Counted from the stretch's first letter, positions 37,112 to 46,020 are shown. The stretch is DNA of 64,000 nucleotides from Kutzneria buriramensis (GCF_003387475.1 NZ_QUNO01000015.1:281789-345788), one strand, 5' to 3'. The notes: a model not told the origin generated them from the sequence alone. Made by a program: numbers and translations.

Positions 37112-38571
37112 ACCGTGGCGGACTCCCGTTCCTTGGCGTCGTCGAGCACGATCCGTCCGAGCACCGCGTACGTCTCGGGGCGGAATCGCCGCAGCAGCAA
37201 TGCACCCACGATGCCGATCACGAACAGCGCCGCCACGATCCACGGTATGGCATGGAAGAACGGTGTCGACGCGGCCGAGCCGGCGGCGGCGTCGAGGTTG
37301 TCGACCAGCAGCCACACCACGGCGATCATGCCGATGCCGCCGAGCAGGGGAGCGGTGAAGGTCGTGAACCAGTGCCGGGACTCCTTGTGGTTACGCCAGA
37401 AGTAGCCGATCACCGCGAATGAGCACAGCGTCTGCACGATCAGGATCGCCATGGTGCCGAGGATCGCCATCAGCGTGTACAGGCTCAGGTACGGGTCCTG
37501 GCCGGCCAGGCTGAACGCGGCGACGATGATCACCGCGATCACGGTCTGCGTGAACGACGCCACGAACGGCGAGCCATGACGAGCATGCGTGCGGCCCAGC
37601 CGGCGCCAGATCAGGCCCTCGCGCCCGATCGCGTACATGTACCGCGCGGCGCACTGGTGGAACGCCATGCCGCAGGCGAACGAGCCGGTGATCAGCAGCC
37701 ACTGGAACAGCAGCACCGCCCAGTGCCCGACGAACGTCTCGGTGGGGCCGAAGAAGAAACCCAGCGGATCGGACGCCGCCACCTGGACCGAGCGGGCCAA
37801 CCCGTTGCCGGCGATGGCCATCCAGGACACGAAGATGTAGAAGATCCCCACGCCGACCACGGAGATCAGGGTGGCCCGCGGAATGGTCTTCTTCGGCTCC
37901 CGCGACTCCTCGCCGTACATGGCGGTGGACTCGAAGCCGACCCAGGACCAGAAAGCGAAGAACAGCCCCAGCCCCGCCGCCGGACCGCCGAATGCCTTGA
38001 GCGGATCGACGGGAGACAGGGGGATCCCGTCGGGTCCGCCCCCACGCACGAGGACCGCGACGGCCATCAGGAACAGCATGCCGACCTCGGCCACCAGCAT
38101 CACGCCGAGGATCCGCGAGGTCAGGTGAATGTCGAAATAGGACAGTGCGGCGGTGGCCGCGAGCATGATCGCGGCGAACAGCTGCCACGGCAGGTGCACG
38201 CCGAACTGGGCCAGCACGGTGCTCTGCGCGAAGTACGCGAAGATGCCGACGATCGACGCCTCGAACACGATGTACGCCATCACCGCGAGCAACCCGCTGG
38301 CCAGGCCCACGACCCGGCCCAGGCCCTGCGACACGAAGCCGTAGAACGCGCCGGTGGCGGTGATGTGCCTGGTCATCGCCACGTAGCCGACGGAGAACAC
38401 CGTCAGCACCACGGTGGCGAACAGATAGCCCGCCGGGGCGCCGGTCCCGTTGCCGAAACCCACTGCCACCGGCACGTTGCCGGTCATCGCGGTGATCGGG
38501 GCGGCGGTGGCGATCGCCATGAACACCACCCCGACGACACCCACGGAGTTGGCCCTGAGGCGGTCGACCAT
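37108..38571 (-). CDS. APC-family amino acid/polyamine permease
   Basis: The protein has 487 residues and about 12 transmembrane helices. The N-terminal MVDRLRANSVGVVGVVFMAI then ATAAPITAMTGNVPVAVGFG is characteristic of APC transporters for amino acids and polyamines. WVGFESTAMYGEESREPKKT is the helix-6 loop, and GREGLIWRRLGRTHARHGSP follows helix 8. It overlaps the class III aminotransferase gene by 1 nt (TGATG), so both are one transcript with the aminotransferase first. Putrescine or GABA is a plausible substrate because of the neighbouring aminobutyraldehyde dehydrogenase, but that is inference. Confidence 0.85.
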   Translation of the reverse strand: MVDRLRANSVGVVGVVFMAIATAAPITAMTGNVPVAVGFGNGTGAPAGYLFATVVLTVFSVGYVAMTRHITATGAFYGFVSQGLGRVVGLASGLLAVMAYIVFEASIVGIFAYFAQSTVLAQFGVHLPWQLFAAIMLAATAALSYFDIHLTSRILGVMLVAEVGMLFLMAVAVLVRGGGPDGIPLSPVDPLKAFGGPAAGLGLFFAFWSWVGFESTAMYGEESREPKKTIPRATLISVVGVGIFYIFVSWMAIAGNGLARSVQVAASDPLGFFFGPTETFVGHWAVLLFQWLLITGSFACGMAFHQCAARYMYAIGREGLIWRRLGRTHARHGSPFVASFTQTVIAVIIVAAFSLAGQDPYLSLYTLMAILGTMAILIVQTLCSFAVIGYFWRNHKESRHWFTTFTAPLLGGIGMIAVVWLLVDNLDAAAGSAASTPFFHAIPWIVAALFVIGIVGALLLRRFRPETYAVLGRIVLDDAKERESATV

Positions 38572-39962
38572 CAGAGCAGCTGCCAGGCCTTCTCGAGGGA
38601 CACCCGCAGGATCTGCTCCATCTCGTCGAAGTGCGACTGGTCGCAGATCAGCGGCGGCGACAACTGCACCACCGGCTCGGCGCGGTCGTCGGCCCGGCAG
38701 TACAGGCCGTTCTCGAACAGCGCGCTGGACAGGTAGCCGCGCAGCACCCGCTCCGACTCCTCGGCGGTGAAGCTCAGCTTGGTGTCCTTGTCCTTGACCA
38801 GTTCGATGCCGTAGAAGAAGCCCGCGCCGCGCACGTCGCCGACGATCGGCAGGTCCCGCAGCTTGTCCAAGGTGGCCCGGAAGGCGGCCTCGTTGGCCAG
38901 CACGTGGTCGTAGATTCCCTCGCCCTCGATCAGGTCCAGGTTGGCCAGCGCGACCGCGCAGGACACCGGGTGGCCGCCGTAGGTCGAGCCGTGCATGAAG
39001 ATGTTGTGGCCGTGGAGGAACGGCTCCATCAGCCGGTCACTGGCCAGCACCGCGCCCAGCGGGGCGTAGCCGGAGGTCAGGCCCTTGGCGACGGTGATCA
39101 TGTCGGGCTGGTAGCCGTAGCGCTTGGCCCCGAAGTCGTGGCCCAGCCGGCCGAACGCGCAGATGACCTCGTCCGACACGAGTAAGACGTCGTAGGCGTC
39201 GCAGATCTCGCGCACGCGCTGCCAGTATCCGGGCGGGGGCGGGAAGCAGCCGCCGGTGTTCTGGAGCGGCTCCAGGAACACCGCGGCGACGGTCTCCGGG
39301 CCCTCCATGAGGATCGCCTGCTCGATCTGGTCGGCGGCCCAAAGCCCGAACGCGACCAGGTCGTCCGCGTGCTCGCGGGCCCGGTAGAAGTTGGTGTTGG
39401 GCACCTTGATCGCGCTCGGCACCAGCGGCTCGAAGTCGGCCTTGGCGCCGGGGATGCCGGTGATCGACAGCGCGCCCTGGGACGTGCCGTGGTACGCCAT
39501 CGAGCGGCTGATCACCTTGTGCTTGGTGGGCTTGCCGGTCAGCTTGAAGTACTGCTTGGCCAGCTTCCAGGCGGTCTCGACGGACTCGCCGCCGCTGACC
39601 GTGAAGAAGACGCGGTTCAGGTCGCCGGGTGCGTCCGCCGCCAGCCGCTCGGCCAGCTCGACCGCGGCCGGGTGGGCGTGCGACCAGAGCGGGAAGTAGG
39701 CCAGCTTGCGGGTCTGCTCGGCGGCGGCCTGCGCGAGCTCCTCGCGGCCGTGCCCGACCTGCACGGCGAACAGGCCGGCCAGGCCGTCGAGGTAGCGCTT
39801 GCCGTTGGTGTCGTAGACGTACACGCCCTCGCCGCGCTCGATCACCGGGATGTCGGCCTCGGCGAACGCGGAGTGGCGGGCGAAGTGCAGCCACAGGTGG
39901 TCGCGGGCCGATGTCGGGAGCGCGGCCGGGCCGGCGGTCCCGGGGTGGGCGGTGGCAGTCAT
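38571..39962 (-). CDS. Class III PLP aminotransferase (putrescine/omega-amine type)
   Basis: The protein has 463 residues. Family markers are FTVSGGESVETAWKLAKQYF, SMAYHGTSQGALSITG, the PLP-interacting Asp264 in LLVSDEVICAFGR and the Schiff-base Lys293 in ITVAKGLTSGYAPLG. It resembles omega-amine, putrescine-pyruvate and beta-alanine-pyruvate aminotransferases. ATG at 39962 has GAGGATC upstream; an upstream GTG three codons earlier is less likely. It is first in an operon with an APC permease. With the aminobutyraldehyde dehydrogenase at 42130 it would convert putrescine to 4-aminobutyraldehyde and then GABA (inferred pathway). Confidence 0.85.
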   Translation of the reverse strand: MTATAHPGTAGPAALPTSARDHLWLHFARHSAFAEADIPVIERGEGVYVYDTNGKRYLDGLAGLFAVQVGHGREELAQAAAEQTRKLAYFPLWSHAHPAAVELAERLAADAPGDLNRVFFTVSGGESVETAWKLAKQYFKLTGKPTKHKVISRSMAYHGTSQGALSITGIPGAKADFEPLVPSAIKVPNTNFYRAREHADDLVAFGLWAADQIEQAILMEGPETVAAVFLEPLQNTGGCFPPPPGYWQRVREICDAYDVLLVSDEVICAFGRLGHDFGAKRYGYQPDMITVAKGLTSGYAPLGAVLASDRLMEPFLHGHNIFMHGSTYGGHPVSCAVALANLDLIEGEGIYDHVLANEAAFRATLDKLRDLPIVGDVRGAGFFYGIELVKDKDTKLSFTAEESERVLRGYLSSALFENGLYCRADDRAEPVVQLSPPLICDQSHFDEMEQILRVSLEKAWQLL

Positions 39963-39987
39963 GATCCTCACCGATTTCGTCGTCCGG

Positions 39988-40013
39988 GTGCGTCTATACT
40001 ACGTTTATCGCAC
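39988..40013. promoter_or_regulatory. Candidate operator upstream of the aminotransferase gene
   Basis: GTGCG (39988-39992) and CGCAC (40009-40013) flank an AT-rich 16-bp core (TCTATACTACGTTTAT) that also looks like a -10 region on the minus strand (TAGTAT). It is 26 bp upstream of the aminotransferase start and 33 bp from the stop of the Lrp gene. It may be an Lrp site. Confidence 0.35.
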
Positions 40014-40045
40014 ATCGGTGAGGTCAAGACAAGGGATTCCGTCGT

Positions 40046-40507
40046 CTAGCGGGTGCCCCACTGGTAGGACTGCTTGTGCAGCCGCAGGTAGGGCATGGTT
40101 TCCACGTCCCGCACGCCCTCGACGGTGCGGATCCGGTTGGACATCAGGTCCAGCAGGTCGGCGTCGTCCTCGCAGACCGCCTCGCACAGGATGTCGAAGC
40201 GGCCGGCGCAGACCACCACGTAGTCGATCTCCGGCATGGCCGCCAGCGCGTCCGCGACCGGCTCGATCGGGCCGCTCACCTTCAGCCCGAGCATGGCCTG
40301 CCGGAACAGCCCCACCTGCATGGGATCGGTGACGGCGACGATCTGCATGACGCCGCTCTGCACCAGCTTGGCGACCCGCTGCCGGACCGCGGCCTCGGAC
40401 AGGCCCACGGCCTTGCCGATGGCCGCGTACGGCCGCCTGCCGTCCTCCTGCAGCTGCTCGATGATCAGTTTCGACGCCTCGTCGAGAGGCTCGGTGTTCC
40501 TGCGCAC
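40046..40507 (-). CDS. Lrp/AsnC-family regulator of the amine cluster
   Basis: The protein has 153 residues. The helix-turn-helix (LIIEQLQEDGRRPYAAIGKA; GLSEAAVRQRVAKLVQSGVM) is followed by a RAM domain (VGLFRQAMLGLKVSGPIEPV; YVVVCAGRFDILCEAVCEDD). The residues EAAVRQR are typical of regulators near polyamine aminotransferase genes. It starts at GTG 40507. It is 7 nt downstream of the permease gene at 40515, so it is likely co-transcribed with that gene. The aminotransferase operon follows on the same strand. It probably senses an amine or amino acid and controls both units and the divergent dehydrogenase. Confidence 0.88.
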   Translation of the reverse strand: MRRNTEPLDEASKLIIEQLQEDGRRPYAAIGKAVGLSEAAVRQRVAKLVQSGVMQIVAVTDPMQVGLFRQAMLGLKVSGPIEPVADALAAMPEIDYVVVCAGRFDILCEAVCEDDADLLDLMSNRIRTVEGVRDVETMPYLRLHKQSYQWGTR

Positions 40508-40514
40508 CGGCGCA

Positions 40515-41945
40515 TCATCCCAGCTCCCCGCCGGTCGGCACGGCAGCCGCGACCGTGTCCGCCGGGACCGTGGCCCGACCGAAGTACGCCGAGCCCTTCC
40601 GCCAGGCGATCGCCATCGGCACGATGCCCACCGCCAGCAGGCCCAGGCCGATCCCGTTGACCACCGCCGAGTTGCTGCCGATGGCCTCGACGAACATCCA
40701 CAGCAGGAACGCCGCGCCCAGCCCCGGCCACAGCCCGATCAGCACGAAGTTGCGGACGCTCTTGAACAGCTCGGCCCGGTGCGACACCACGACGGCGACG
40801 CCGGCCAGGCCGTAGTAGAAGGCGATCTGGAGGCCGATGGCGCTGATGGCGTCGGCCAGGATCTGGCCGACGGAGCCGAGGAAGTTGGCCGCCACGAACA
40901 GGATCACCGACACGATGGCGACGACGATGGTGGCCAGCGCTGGGGTGCGTCGGCGCAGGTGGGTGCGGCCGAAGGCGCGCGGCAGCGTGCCGTCGCGGCC
41001 CATCGCGAACATGGTGCGGGTGACCTGGATCAGCGTCGTCTCCAGCGTGGCGATGGTGGACAGCACCACCGCGATGGACAGGATCTTGCCGCCGGGGCCG
41101 GGCCAGATCGCCTGGCCGAGCAGGTCGAGCAGGTTGCCGCTGGAGTTGCCGATGGTGTCCGCGGACAGCAGCAGGTTCACCAGCACGGTGAAGCACAGGA
41201 ACAGCCCGAACACGATGACCACGCCGACGATGCCGCCCAGGCCGGCGGCCCGGCGGGCCGACCTGGTCTCCTCGTTGAGGTTCGCGGACACGTCCCAGCC
41301 CCAGTAGTAGAACGCGGCGACCAGCGCGGCGCCGGCGAACCCGCCCATGCCGTCGAAGTGCGAGAAACCCAGCCAGGACCAGGAGAAGTGCTCGACGGCG
41401 ATGCCCGGCGCGCGGACCAGGCCGACCACCAGGAAGATCACCAGGATGGCCACCTCGATGCCGGACATGATCCACTGCGCCCGGGCCGTGACGGTCACCC
41501 CGAGGTAGACGACCAGCGCCATGATCCCGAACCAGACCGCGCCGACGACCGTCACCAGGGCGGTGTTGGACGCCAGGCCGGGGTCGAACAGGGAAAGCGT
41601 CAGCGAGCCGGCCGGGATCGCGCCGGCCACCATGAACAGGGTGGCGGAGACGATCAGCGCCCAGCCGGACAGGTAGCCGAGCGCGGGGTGCAGGGCGCGA
41701 CCTACCCACGCATAGCTGGCGCCGGCGTTGACCTCGGTCCTGCCGAGGTGGCTGAACGCCCAGGCGATGCCCAGCATCGGGATGCCGCACCAGAGCAGCG
41801 CCGCGGGACTACCCAGCCCGGCGACCGCGACCAGCGCGGCGGTGCTGGCGCCGATGGAGTACGCGGGCGCGCTGCCCGCGACGGCCATCATGGCGGTGTC
41901 GGCCGCGCCGAGCACGTTGGCTCGTAACGCACGCTCCTCTGACAT
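40515..41945 (-). CDS. APC-family permease, second of the amine cluster
   Basis: The protein has 476 residues and about 12 transmembrane helices. The N-terminal segment (LGAADTAMMAVAGSAPAYSI), then IAWAFSHLGRTEVNAGASYA, and helix-6 loop WGWDVSANLNEETRSARRAA place it in the APC superfamily. The residues around SAPAYSIGAST resemble those of putrescine/GABA importers (general resemblance). ATG at 41945 has GGAGG 6 nt upstream; an upstream in-frame ATG lacks such a site. It is followed after 7 nt by the Lrp gene and diverges from the dehydrogenase at 42130 (184-bp gap). Uptake of putrescine or a related amine is likely but unproven. Confidence 0.85.
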   Translation of the reverse strand: MSEERALRANVLGAADTAMMAVAGSAPAYSIGASTAALVAVAGLGSPAALLWCGIPMLGIAWAFSHLGRTEVNAGASYAWVGRALHPALGYLSGWALIVSATLFMVAGAIPAGSLTLSLFDPGLASNTALVTVVGAVWFGIMALVVYLGVTVTARAQWIMSGIEVAILVIFLVVGLVRAPGIAVEHFSWSWLGFSHFDGMGGFAGAALVAAFYYWGWDVSANLNEETRSARRAAGLGGIVGVVIVFGLFLCFTVLVNLLLSADTIGNSSGNLLDLLGQAIWPGPGGKILSIAVVLSTIATLETTLIQVTRTMFAMGRDGTLPRAFGRTHLRRRTPALATIVVAIVSVILFVAANFLGSVGQILADAISAIGLQIAFYYGLAGVAVVVSHRAELFKSVRNFVLIGLWPGLGAAFLLWMFVEAIGSNSAVVNGIGLGLLAVGIVPMAIAWRKGSAYFGRATVPADTVAAAVPTGGELG

Positions 41946-42129
41946 CGGGGCCTCCACACGAGTCGGCGGGTGACGGGGGCCACACCCGTGCGGCACAGTG
42001 AAGGCGTTCGCGCGTTCGAAGTCAATGCTTTGGGCGACTGATACAGCAACTTAATCGACTGGTTGCAATCGATACCGTCGCGCGAGAGCATGGTCCGCAA
42101 CTAAATCCGTGTCTGGAAGGACTGGTCCG

Positions 42130-43560
42130 GTGGCCGACAAGACCGTCTTCACCAACCTCGTCAACGGCGAGCGGGTCGGCGCGGCCGACGGCCGCACGCT
42201 GGACGTCGTCGACCCGGTGACCGGCGAGGTGTACGCCACCTCACCGCTGTCCGGGCCGGCCGACGTGGACGCCGCCGTCGCCGCCGCCAGCACCGCCTTC
42301 GAGGCGTGGCGCGACACCACGCCCGCGCAACGCCAGCTGGCCCTGCTCAAGATCGCCGACGCCATCGAGGCGCGGGCCGCGGATTTCGTCGCCGTCGAGT
42401 CGGCCGACACCGGCAAGCCGCTCGCCGTCACGGCGGCCGAGGAGATCCCGCCCTGCGTCGACCAGTTGCGGTTCTTCGCCGGCGCGGCGCGGGTGCTGGA
42501 GGGGCGGTCGGCCGGCGAGTACCTGGCCGGCCACACCTCGTACGTGCGGCGCGAGCCGGTCGGCGTGTGCGCGCAGGTGACGCCGTGGAACTACCCGCTG
42601 ATGATGGCCGTCTGGAAGATCGCGCCCGCGCTGGCGGCCGGCAACACGGTGGTGCTCAAGCCGTCCGACACCACGCCGGCGTCCACCACGCTGCTCGCCG
42701 AGGTGTGCCAGGAGTTCCTCCCGCCGGGCGTGCTCAACGTGATCTGCGGCGACCGGGAGAGCGGCCGCTCGCTGGTGTCGCATCCCCGTCCGGACATGGT
42801 GTCGATCACCGGCTCGGTGCGGGCGGGCATGGAGGTGGCGTCCGCGGCGGCGCTGGACCTCAAGCGCACGCACCTGGAACTCGGCGGCAAGGCGCCGGTC
42901 GTGGTGTTCGAGGACGCCGACCTCCAGGCCGCCGCTGCCGGCATCGCCGGCGCCGGGTACTTCAACGCGGGGCAGGACTGCACCGCGGCGACCCGCGTGC
43001 TCGTGGCGGCGTCCGTGTACGAGGAGTTCGCGGCGTTGCTGGCGGGCGAGGCGTCATCGGCGTCGACCGGCGCGCCGACCGAGGACGTGACGTACGGGCC
43101 GTTGAACAACGCCAACCAGCTGGAGCGGGTCTCCGGCTTCATCACCGGGCTGCCGTCGCACGCCTCGGTGCTGGCCGGCGGCTCGGCGGTCGGCGACCGC
43201 GGCTACTTCTACGCGCCCACCGTGGTTTCCGGGCTCCGGCAGGACGACGAGATCATCCAGAACGAGGTGTTCGGGCCGGTGATCACCGTGCAGACCTTCG
43301 CCGACGAGGCGTCCGCGGTGGCGATGGCCAACGGCGTCAAGTACGGGCTGGCGTCCAGCGTCTGGACCCGCGACCACGGGCGGGCCATGCGGATGGCCAG
43401 GCGCCTCGACTTCGGCTGCGTGTGGATCAACACGCACATCCCGATCGTGGCCGAGATGCCGCACGGCGGGTTCAAGCACTCCGGGCACGGCAAGGACCTG
43501 TCGATGTACGGCCTGGAGGACTACACCCGGATCAAGCACGTCATGTCGGCGTTCGAATAG
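42130..43560 (+). CDS. prr: Gamma-aminobutyraldehyde dehydrogenase
   Basis: The protein has 476 residues. Motifs: [20 protein letters not shown], base Glu250 in HLELGGKAPV, and catalytic Cys284 in YFNAGQDCTAATRVL. The C-terminal GGFKHSGHGKDLSMYGLEDY and TRIKHVM are the signature of aminobutyraldehyde dehydrogenases (YdcW/Prr/PatD). It oxidises 4-aminobutyraldehyde to GABA with NAD+. The GTG at 42130 has GGAAGG about 10 nt upstream; GTG at 42109 is a longer option. It is divergent from the permease-Lrp unit. The 184-bp divergent region carries AT-richer sequence with several GTTGC/GCAAC pentamers but no clean dyad. Confidence 0.9.
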   Translation: MADKTVFTNLVNGERVGAADGRTLDVVDPVTGEVYATSPLSGPADVDAAVAAASTAFEAWRDTTPAQRQLALLKIADAIEARAADFVAVESADTGKPLAVTAAEEIPPCVDQLRFFAGAARVLEGRSAGEYLAGHTSYVRREPVGVCAQVTPWNYPLMMAVWKIAPALAAGNTVVLKPSDTTPASTTLLAEVCQEFLPPGVLNVICGDRESGRSLVSHPRPDMVSITGSVRAGMEVASAAALDLKRTHLELGGKAPVVVFEDADLQAAAAGIAGAGYFNAGQDCTAATRVLVAASVYEEFAALLAGEASSASTGAPTEDVTYGPLNNANQLERVSGFITGLPSHASVLAGGSAVGDRGYFYAPTVVSGLRQDDEIIQNEVFGPVITVQTFADEASAVAMANGVKYGLASSVWTRDHGRAMRMARRLDFGCVWINTHIPIVAEMPHGGFKHSGHGKDLSMYGLEDYTRIKHVMSAFE

Positions 43561-43563
43561 CGG

Positions 43564-44265
43564 TCACACGGCGGCGGCGCGGACGGTGTCGTGGATCAGG
43601 CCGCGGATCATGGGGGAGGGCGCGACGCCGAGCTCCCGGGCCAGCAGCGCCCGGTAGTTCTGGTACGTCGACAGCGCCTCGGCGACGTTGCCCTCCGCCA
43701 GGTGCACCTCGATCACCAGCCGATACGGGCTCTCCCGCAACGGATCCGCCCGCACCGCCGCGTGCGCCGCCTCCAACGCGTCGCCGTGCCGACCCGCCCG
43801 CAGGCACGACGCCGCGAACCCCTCGACCGTGTGCAGATACAGCTGGCGCAGGCGTTCCCGTTCCACCAGCACCCAGTCGTCGTACCAGCCCGGCAGCAAC
43901 TCGTGCGGGCCGAGCAGCAGACTCGGCGGCAGCTCCGCGCTGCCCTGCCGGGCCAGCGCCGCCATCCCCGTGAGCTCGCTGACGTCCAGGCGCAGCCCCG
44001 GGTCCAGGCTCATCGCGTCCCCGGCCACCCGCACCGTCGGGACGTGCAGCTGCTGCAACCGCCACAACGCCGTCCGCAGGCTCGCCATCGCCCGCGCCTC
44101 CGCGCCCTCCGGCCACAGCAGCCCCACCGCCGTGTTCCGGTTCGTGTCCCGGCGCAGCGCCACCAGCGCCAGCAGCCGTTGCTGGGCCTTCGGGACCACC
44201 AGCTCCCGCCCGCCGACGGTCAGCGCGAAGCCGTCGAGCAAGGTCAAGCGCCCGGTGTCGGACAT
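43564..44265 (-). CDS. Short SARP-type regulator (winged helix plus BTAD)
   Basis: The protein has 233 residues. The N-terminal DNA-binding part reads LTLLDGFALTVGGRELVVPK then ASLRTALWRLQQLHVPTVRV. The bacterial transcriptional activation domain follows (LHTVEGFAASCLRAGRHGDA; ESPYRLVIEVHLAEGNVAEA; YQNYRALLARELGVAPSP). This is the compact layout of pathway-specific activators. ATG at 44265 has GGGGGT upstream. It diverges from the LuxR-type gene at 44547 across 281 nt with no gene and no clear SARP heptad repeats. Its stop lies 3 nt from that of the convergent dehydrogenase. The target is unknown. Confidence 0.85.
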   Translation of the reverse strand: MSDTGRLTLLDGFALTVGGRELVVPKAQQRLLALVALRRDTNRNTAVGLLWPEGAEARAMASLRTALWRLQQLHVPTVRVAGDAMSLDPGLRLDVSELTGMAALARQGSAELPPSLLLGPHELLPGWYDDWVLVERERLRQLYLHTVEGFAASCLRAGRHGDALEAAHAAVRADPLRESPYRLVIEVHLAEGNVAEALSTYQNYRALLARELGVAPSPMIRGLIHDTVRAAAV

Positions 44266-44546
44266 GGTGTACCCCCAGAAGCCGAGCCGTTCTACGCCGT
44301 CATGGTCACTTACCGGGACAGGAGTCACTGCTGCGTACGGCCGATACCACCCCAAAGGGCAGGGGGACGGACCGGCAACTTCGTCGCCGCTCGGGCAGGG
44401 AATGCACACATAGAGTAGAAAAGAAACCACCCGATGATCTGATCCGGTGATGAGCGCGAATTTCCGGTTCACGGTCCGTGACCGCCACTGCCTATTGGGT
44501 CACGCCAGGTATCGCAATTGGCGCAGCGCGTGAGAGTATCCGGCGC

Positions 44547-45182
44547 ATGCACCACCGCCGCCCAGTGTTGATCGTGGGGTTTTCCCCGCTGACCCGAATC
44601 GGATTGGCACGGGTCGTCGCGCGGCTCCCCGAGGTCGGTCCGATCAGCGCGGCGGCCTCGCCGGCGGCGGCGGTCAGGTTCGCGGCGCGCAATCCGACCG
44701 GGCTGGCCGTCGTGGATCAGGCGGAAGACCCCGGCTTCACCCTCGTCAGGGCTCTGAGCAGCGGTTATGCCCCGTGTCCGGTGGTCGTGCTGCTGACCCC
44801 GTCCGGTCACGCGGACGAGGACGCGCGGTTCGCGTTCGGGCAGGGGGCGCACGCCGTGGCGCTGGCGACGGCCTCGGCGACCTATCTGCACCAGGTGCTC
44901 GCCGGCGTTTACCTCGGTGTTCCGACACAGTCGAAGCGTGAAACATCGCCGGAGCAGAAACGGTCCCACGCGCTCTCGCAGCGCGAAACGGAAATCCTCG
45001 CGCTCATCGCGGACGGCATGAGCAGCAAGTCGATCGCGGAACGACTAGTGGTCTCCGTGGAAACGGTCCGCTCGCACTGCAAGAACATCATCCGCAAGCT
45101 GGAGGCGAACGGCCGCGCGGAAGCGGTTTCCATCGCCTACAGAACAGGCATCCTCGACTCGGACGCCCTCCCGCTGGCCTGA
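44547..45182 (+). CDS. LuxR-family regulator with atypical receiver domain
   Basis: The protein has 211 residues. The N-terminal part has the receiver fold pattern (PVLIVGFSPLTRIGLARVVA; LAVVDQAEDPGFTL), but the acidic pair that binds Mg is replaced by GF and the conserved Lys is not evident. A phosphate-independent receiver is therefore likely. The C-terminal GerE helix-turn-helix is intact (LSQRETEILALIADGMSSKS; LVVSVETVRSHCKNIIRKLE). ATG at 44547 was chosen because the receiver fold starts three residues later. No kinase gene is adjacent, so this is an orphan regulator. It is divergent from the short SARP gene. Confidence 0.82.
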   Translation: MHHRRPVLIVGFSPLTRIGLARVVARLPEVGPISAAASPAAAVRFAARNPTGLAVVDQAEDPGFTLVRALSSGYAPCPVVVLLTPSGHADEDARFAFGQGAHAVALATASATYLHQVLAGVYLGVPTQSKRETSPEQKRSHALSQRETEILALIADGMSSKSIAERLVVSVETVRSHCKNIIRKLEANGRAEAVSIAYRTGILDSDALPLA

Positions 45183-45204
45183 GGCGTCGCCGGCGCAGGA
45201 GAGT

Positions 45205-45338
45205 GCGAGGCCCCGCCGACGCTTCACCCGGTTGCTGGATTTCGATCGGCCGCCACCCGACGAACCCACCAGGCTGCCGATGCGGCCGGTCGAAATCCAG
45301 CAAGGGCGAGGCGTCGGCCCCCGAAGGGGCCGAGCCGC
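45205..45338. repeat. 134-bp palindromic repeat, family B copy 2
   Basis: Same length and boundaries as 16582-16715. The 22-bp inverted arms are at 45232-45253 and 45282-45303. One stem position differs from copy 1 on both arms (GCTGGC with GCCAGC in copy 1; GCTGGA with TCCAGC here), keeping the pair. A single G-T wobble is present elsewhere in the stem. It lies between the LuxR-type gene and the TetR gene. Confidence 0.8.
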
Positions 45339-45380
45339 GACGCCGAAGGCGGCGCCACAAACACGGCACGCGTGGCAGAA

Positions 45381-45404
45381 AGCACTGAATCGTGGTTCAC
45401 TGCT
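45381..45404. promoter_or_regulatory. Candidate TetR operator
   Basis: AGCACTGAA-TCGTGG-TTCACTGCT is a dyad of 9-bp arms with one mismatch. It ends 4 bp before the GTG of the TetR gene. This is consistent with autorepression and with control of the downstream aidB-like gene in the same transcript. Position so close to the start suggests a leaderless or near-leaderless mRNA. Confidence 0.45.
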
Positions 45405-45408
45405 TGGC

Positions 45409-46020
45409 GTGCCCTACCGACGTACCGAACAGGTGCAGGCCCGGCTCGACGCCCAGCGCGAGGCCCTGATCGCGGCCGCGGCCGCGCTGCTGGCCGAGCG
45501 GGGGTACGCGGACTGCTCGGTCGCGGCGGTCGCGGCCCGGGCCGGCGTCTCGACGGGCAGCGTGTACCGCTACTTCCCGGCCAAGGCGGACCTGATCGTG
45601 GAGGTCTTCCGCGGCCTGGTCAGCCGCGAGGTCGACGCGGTGGAACGCGCGGCGGCCGGCCCGGGTGACCTGATCGACCGGGTCGTCGCGATCGTCGAGA
45701 CGTTCGCGAACCGCGCGCTGAAGTCGCCGCGGCAGGCGTACGCGCTGCTGGCGGAGCCGGTGGACGCGCCGGTGGAGGCGGAGCGCCTGGAGTTCCGCCG
45801 CGTGTTCCAGCGGGCCTTCGCCGCGCACGTCACCGAGGCCGTCAAGGCGGGCGTGCTGCCGCCGCAGGACGCGCAGATCACGGCCGCGGCCCTGGTCGGC
45901 GCGGTCGCGGAGGTGCTGGTGGGGCCGCTGTCCGCCGGCGTGGCCAGCGCCGACACGGTGCCGAATCTCGTCCGTTTCACCCTTCGCGCTCTGGGAGCTG
46001 ACGATGCCGCCCACCCATGA
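45409..46020 (+). CDS. TetR-family transcriptional regulator
   Basis: The protein has 203 residues. The TetR helix-turn-helix is clear: REALIAAAAALLAERGYADC, then VAAVAARAGVSTGSVYRYFP and AKADLIVEVFRGLVSREVDA. A C-terminal ligand domain follows (RRVFQRAFAAHVTEAVKAGV). GTG at 45409 starts the conserved part; no strong ribosome site is seen and a dyad lies just upstream. The gene overlaps the acyl-CoA dehydrogenase start by 17 nt, so the two are co-transcribed. TetR regulators next to acyl-CoA dehydrogenases usually sense acyl-CoA or fatty acids (family knowledge). Confidence 0.88.
   Translation: MPYRRTEQVQARLDAQREALIAAAAALLAERGYADCSVAAVAARAGVSTGSVYRYFPAKADLIVEVFRGLVSREVDAVERAAAGPGDLIDRVVAIVETFANRALKSPRQAYALLAEPVDAPVEAERLEFRRVFQRAFAAHVTEAVKAGVLPPQDAQITAAALVGAVAEVLVGPLSAGVASADTVPNLVRFTLRALGADDAAHP

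Noticed and set aside
42040..42100. IclR-type operator upstream of the aminobutyraldehyde dehydrogenase gene
   Set aside because: Several GTTGC and GCAAC pentamers occur, but none in the GTTGY-N7-RCAAC arrangement; an Lrp site is more likely there.
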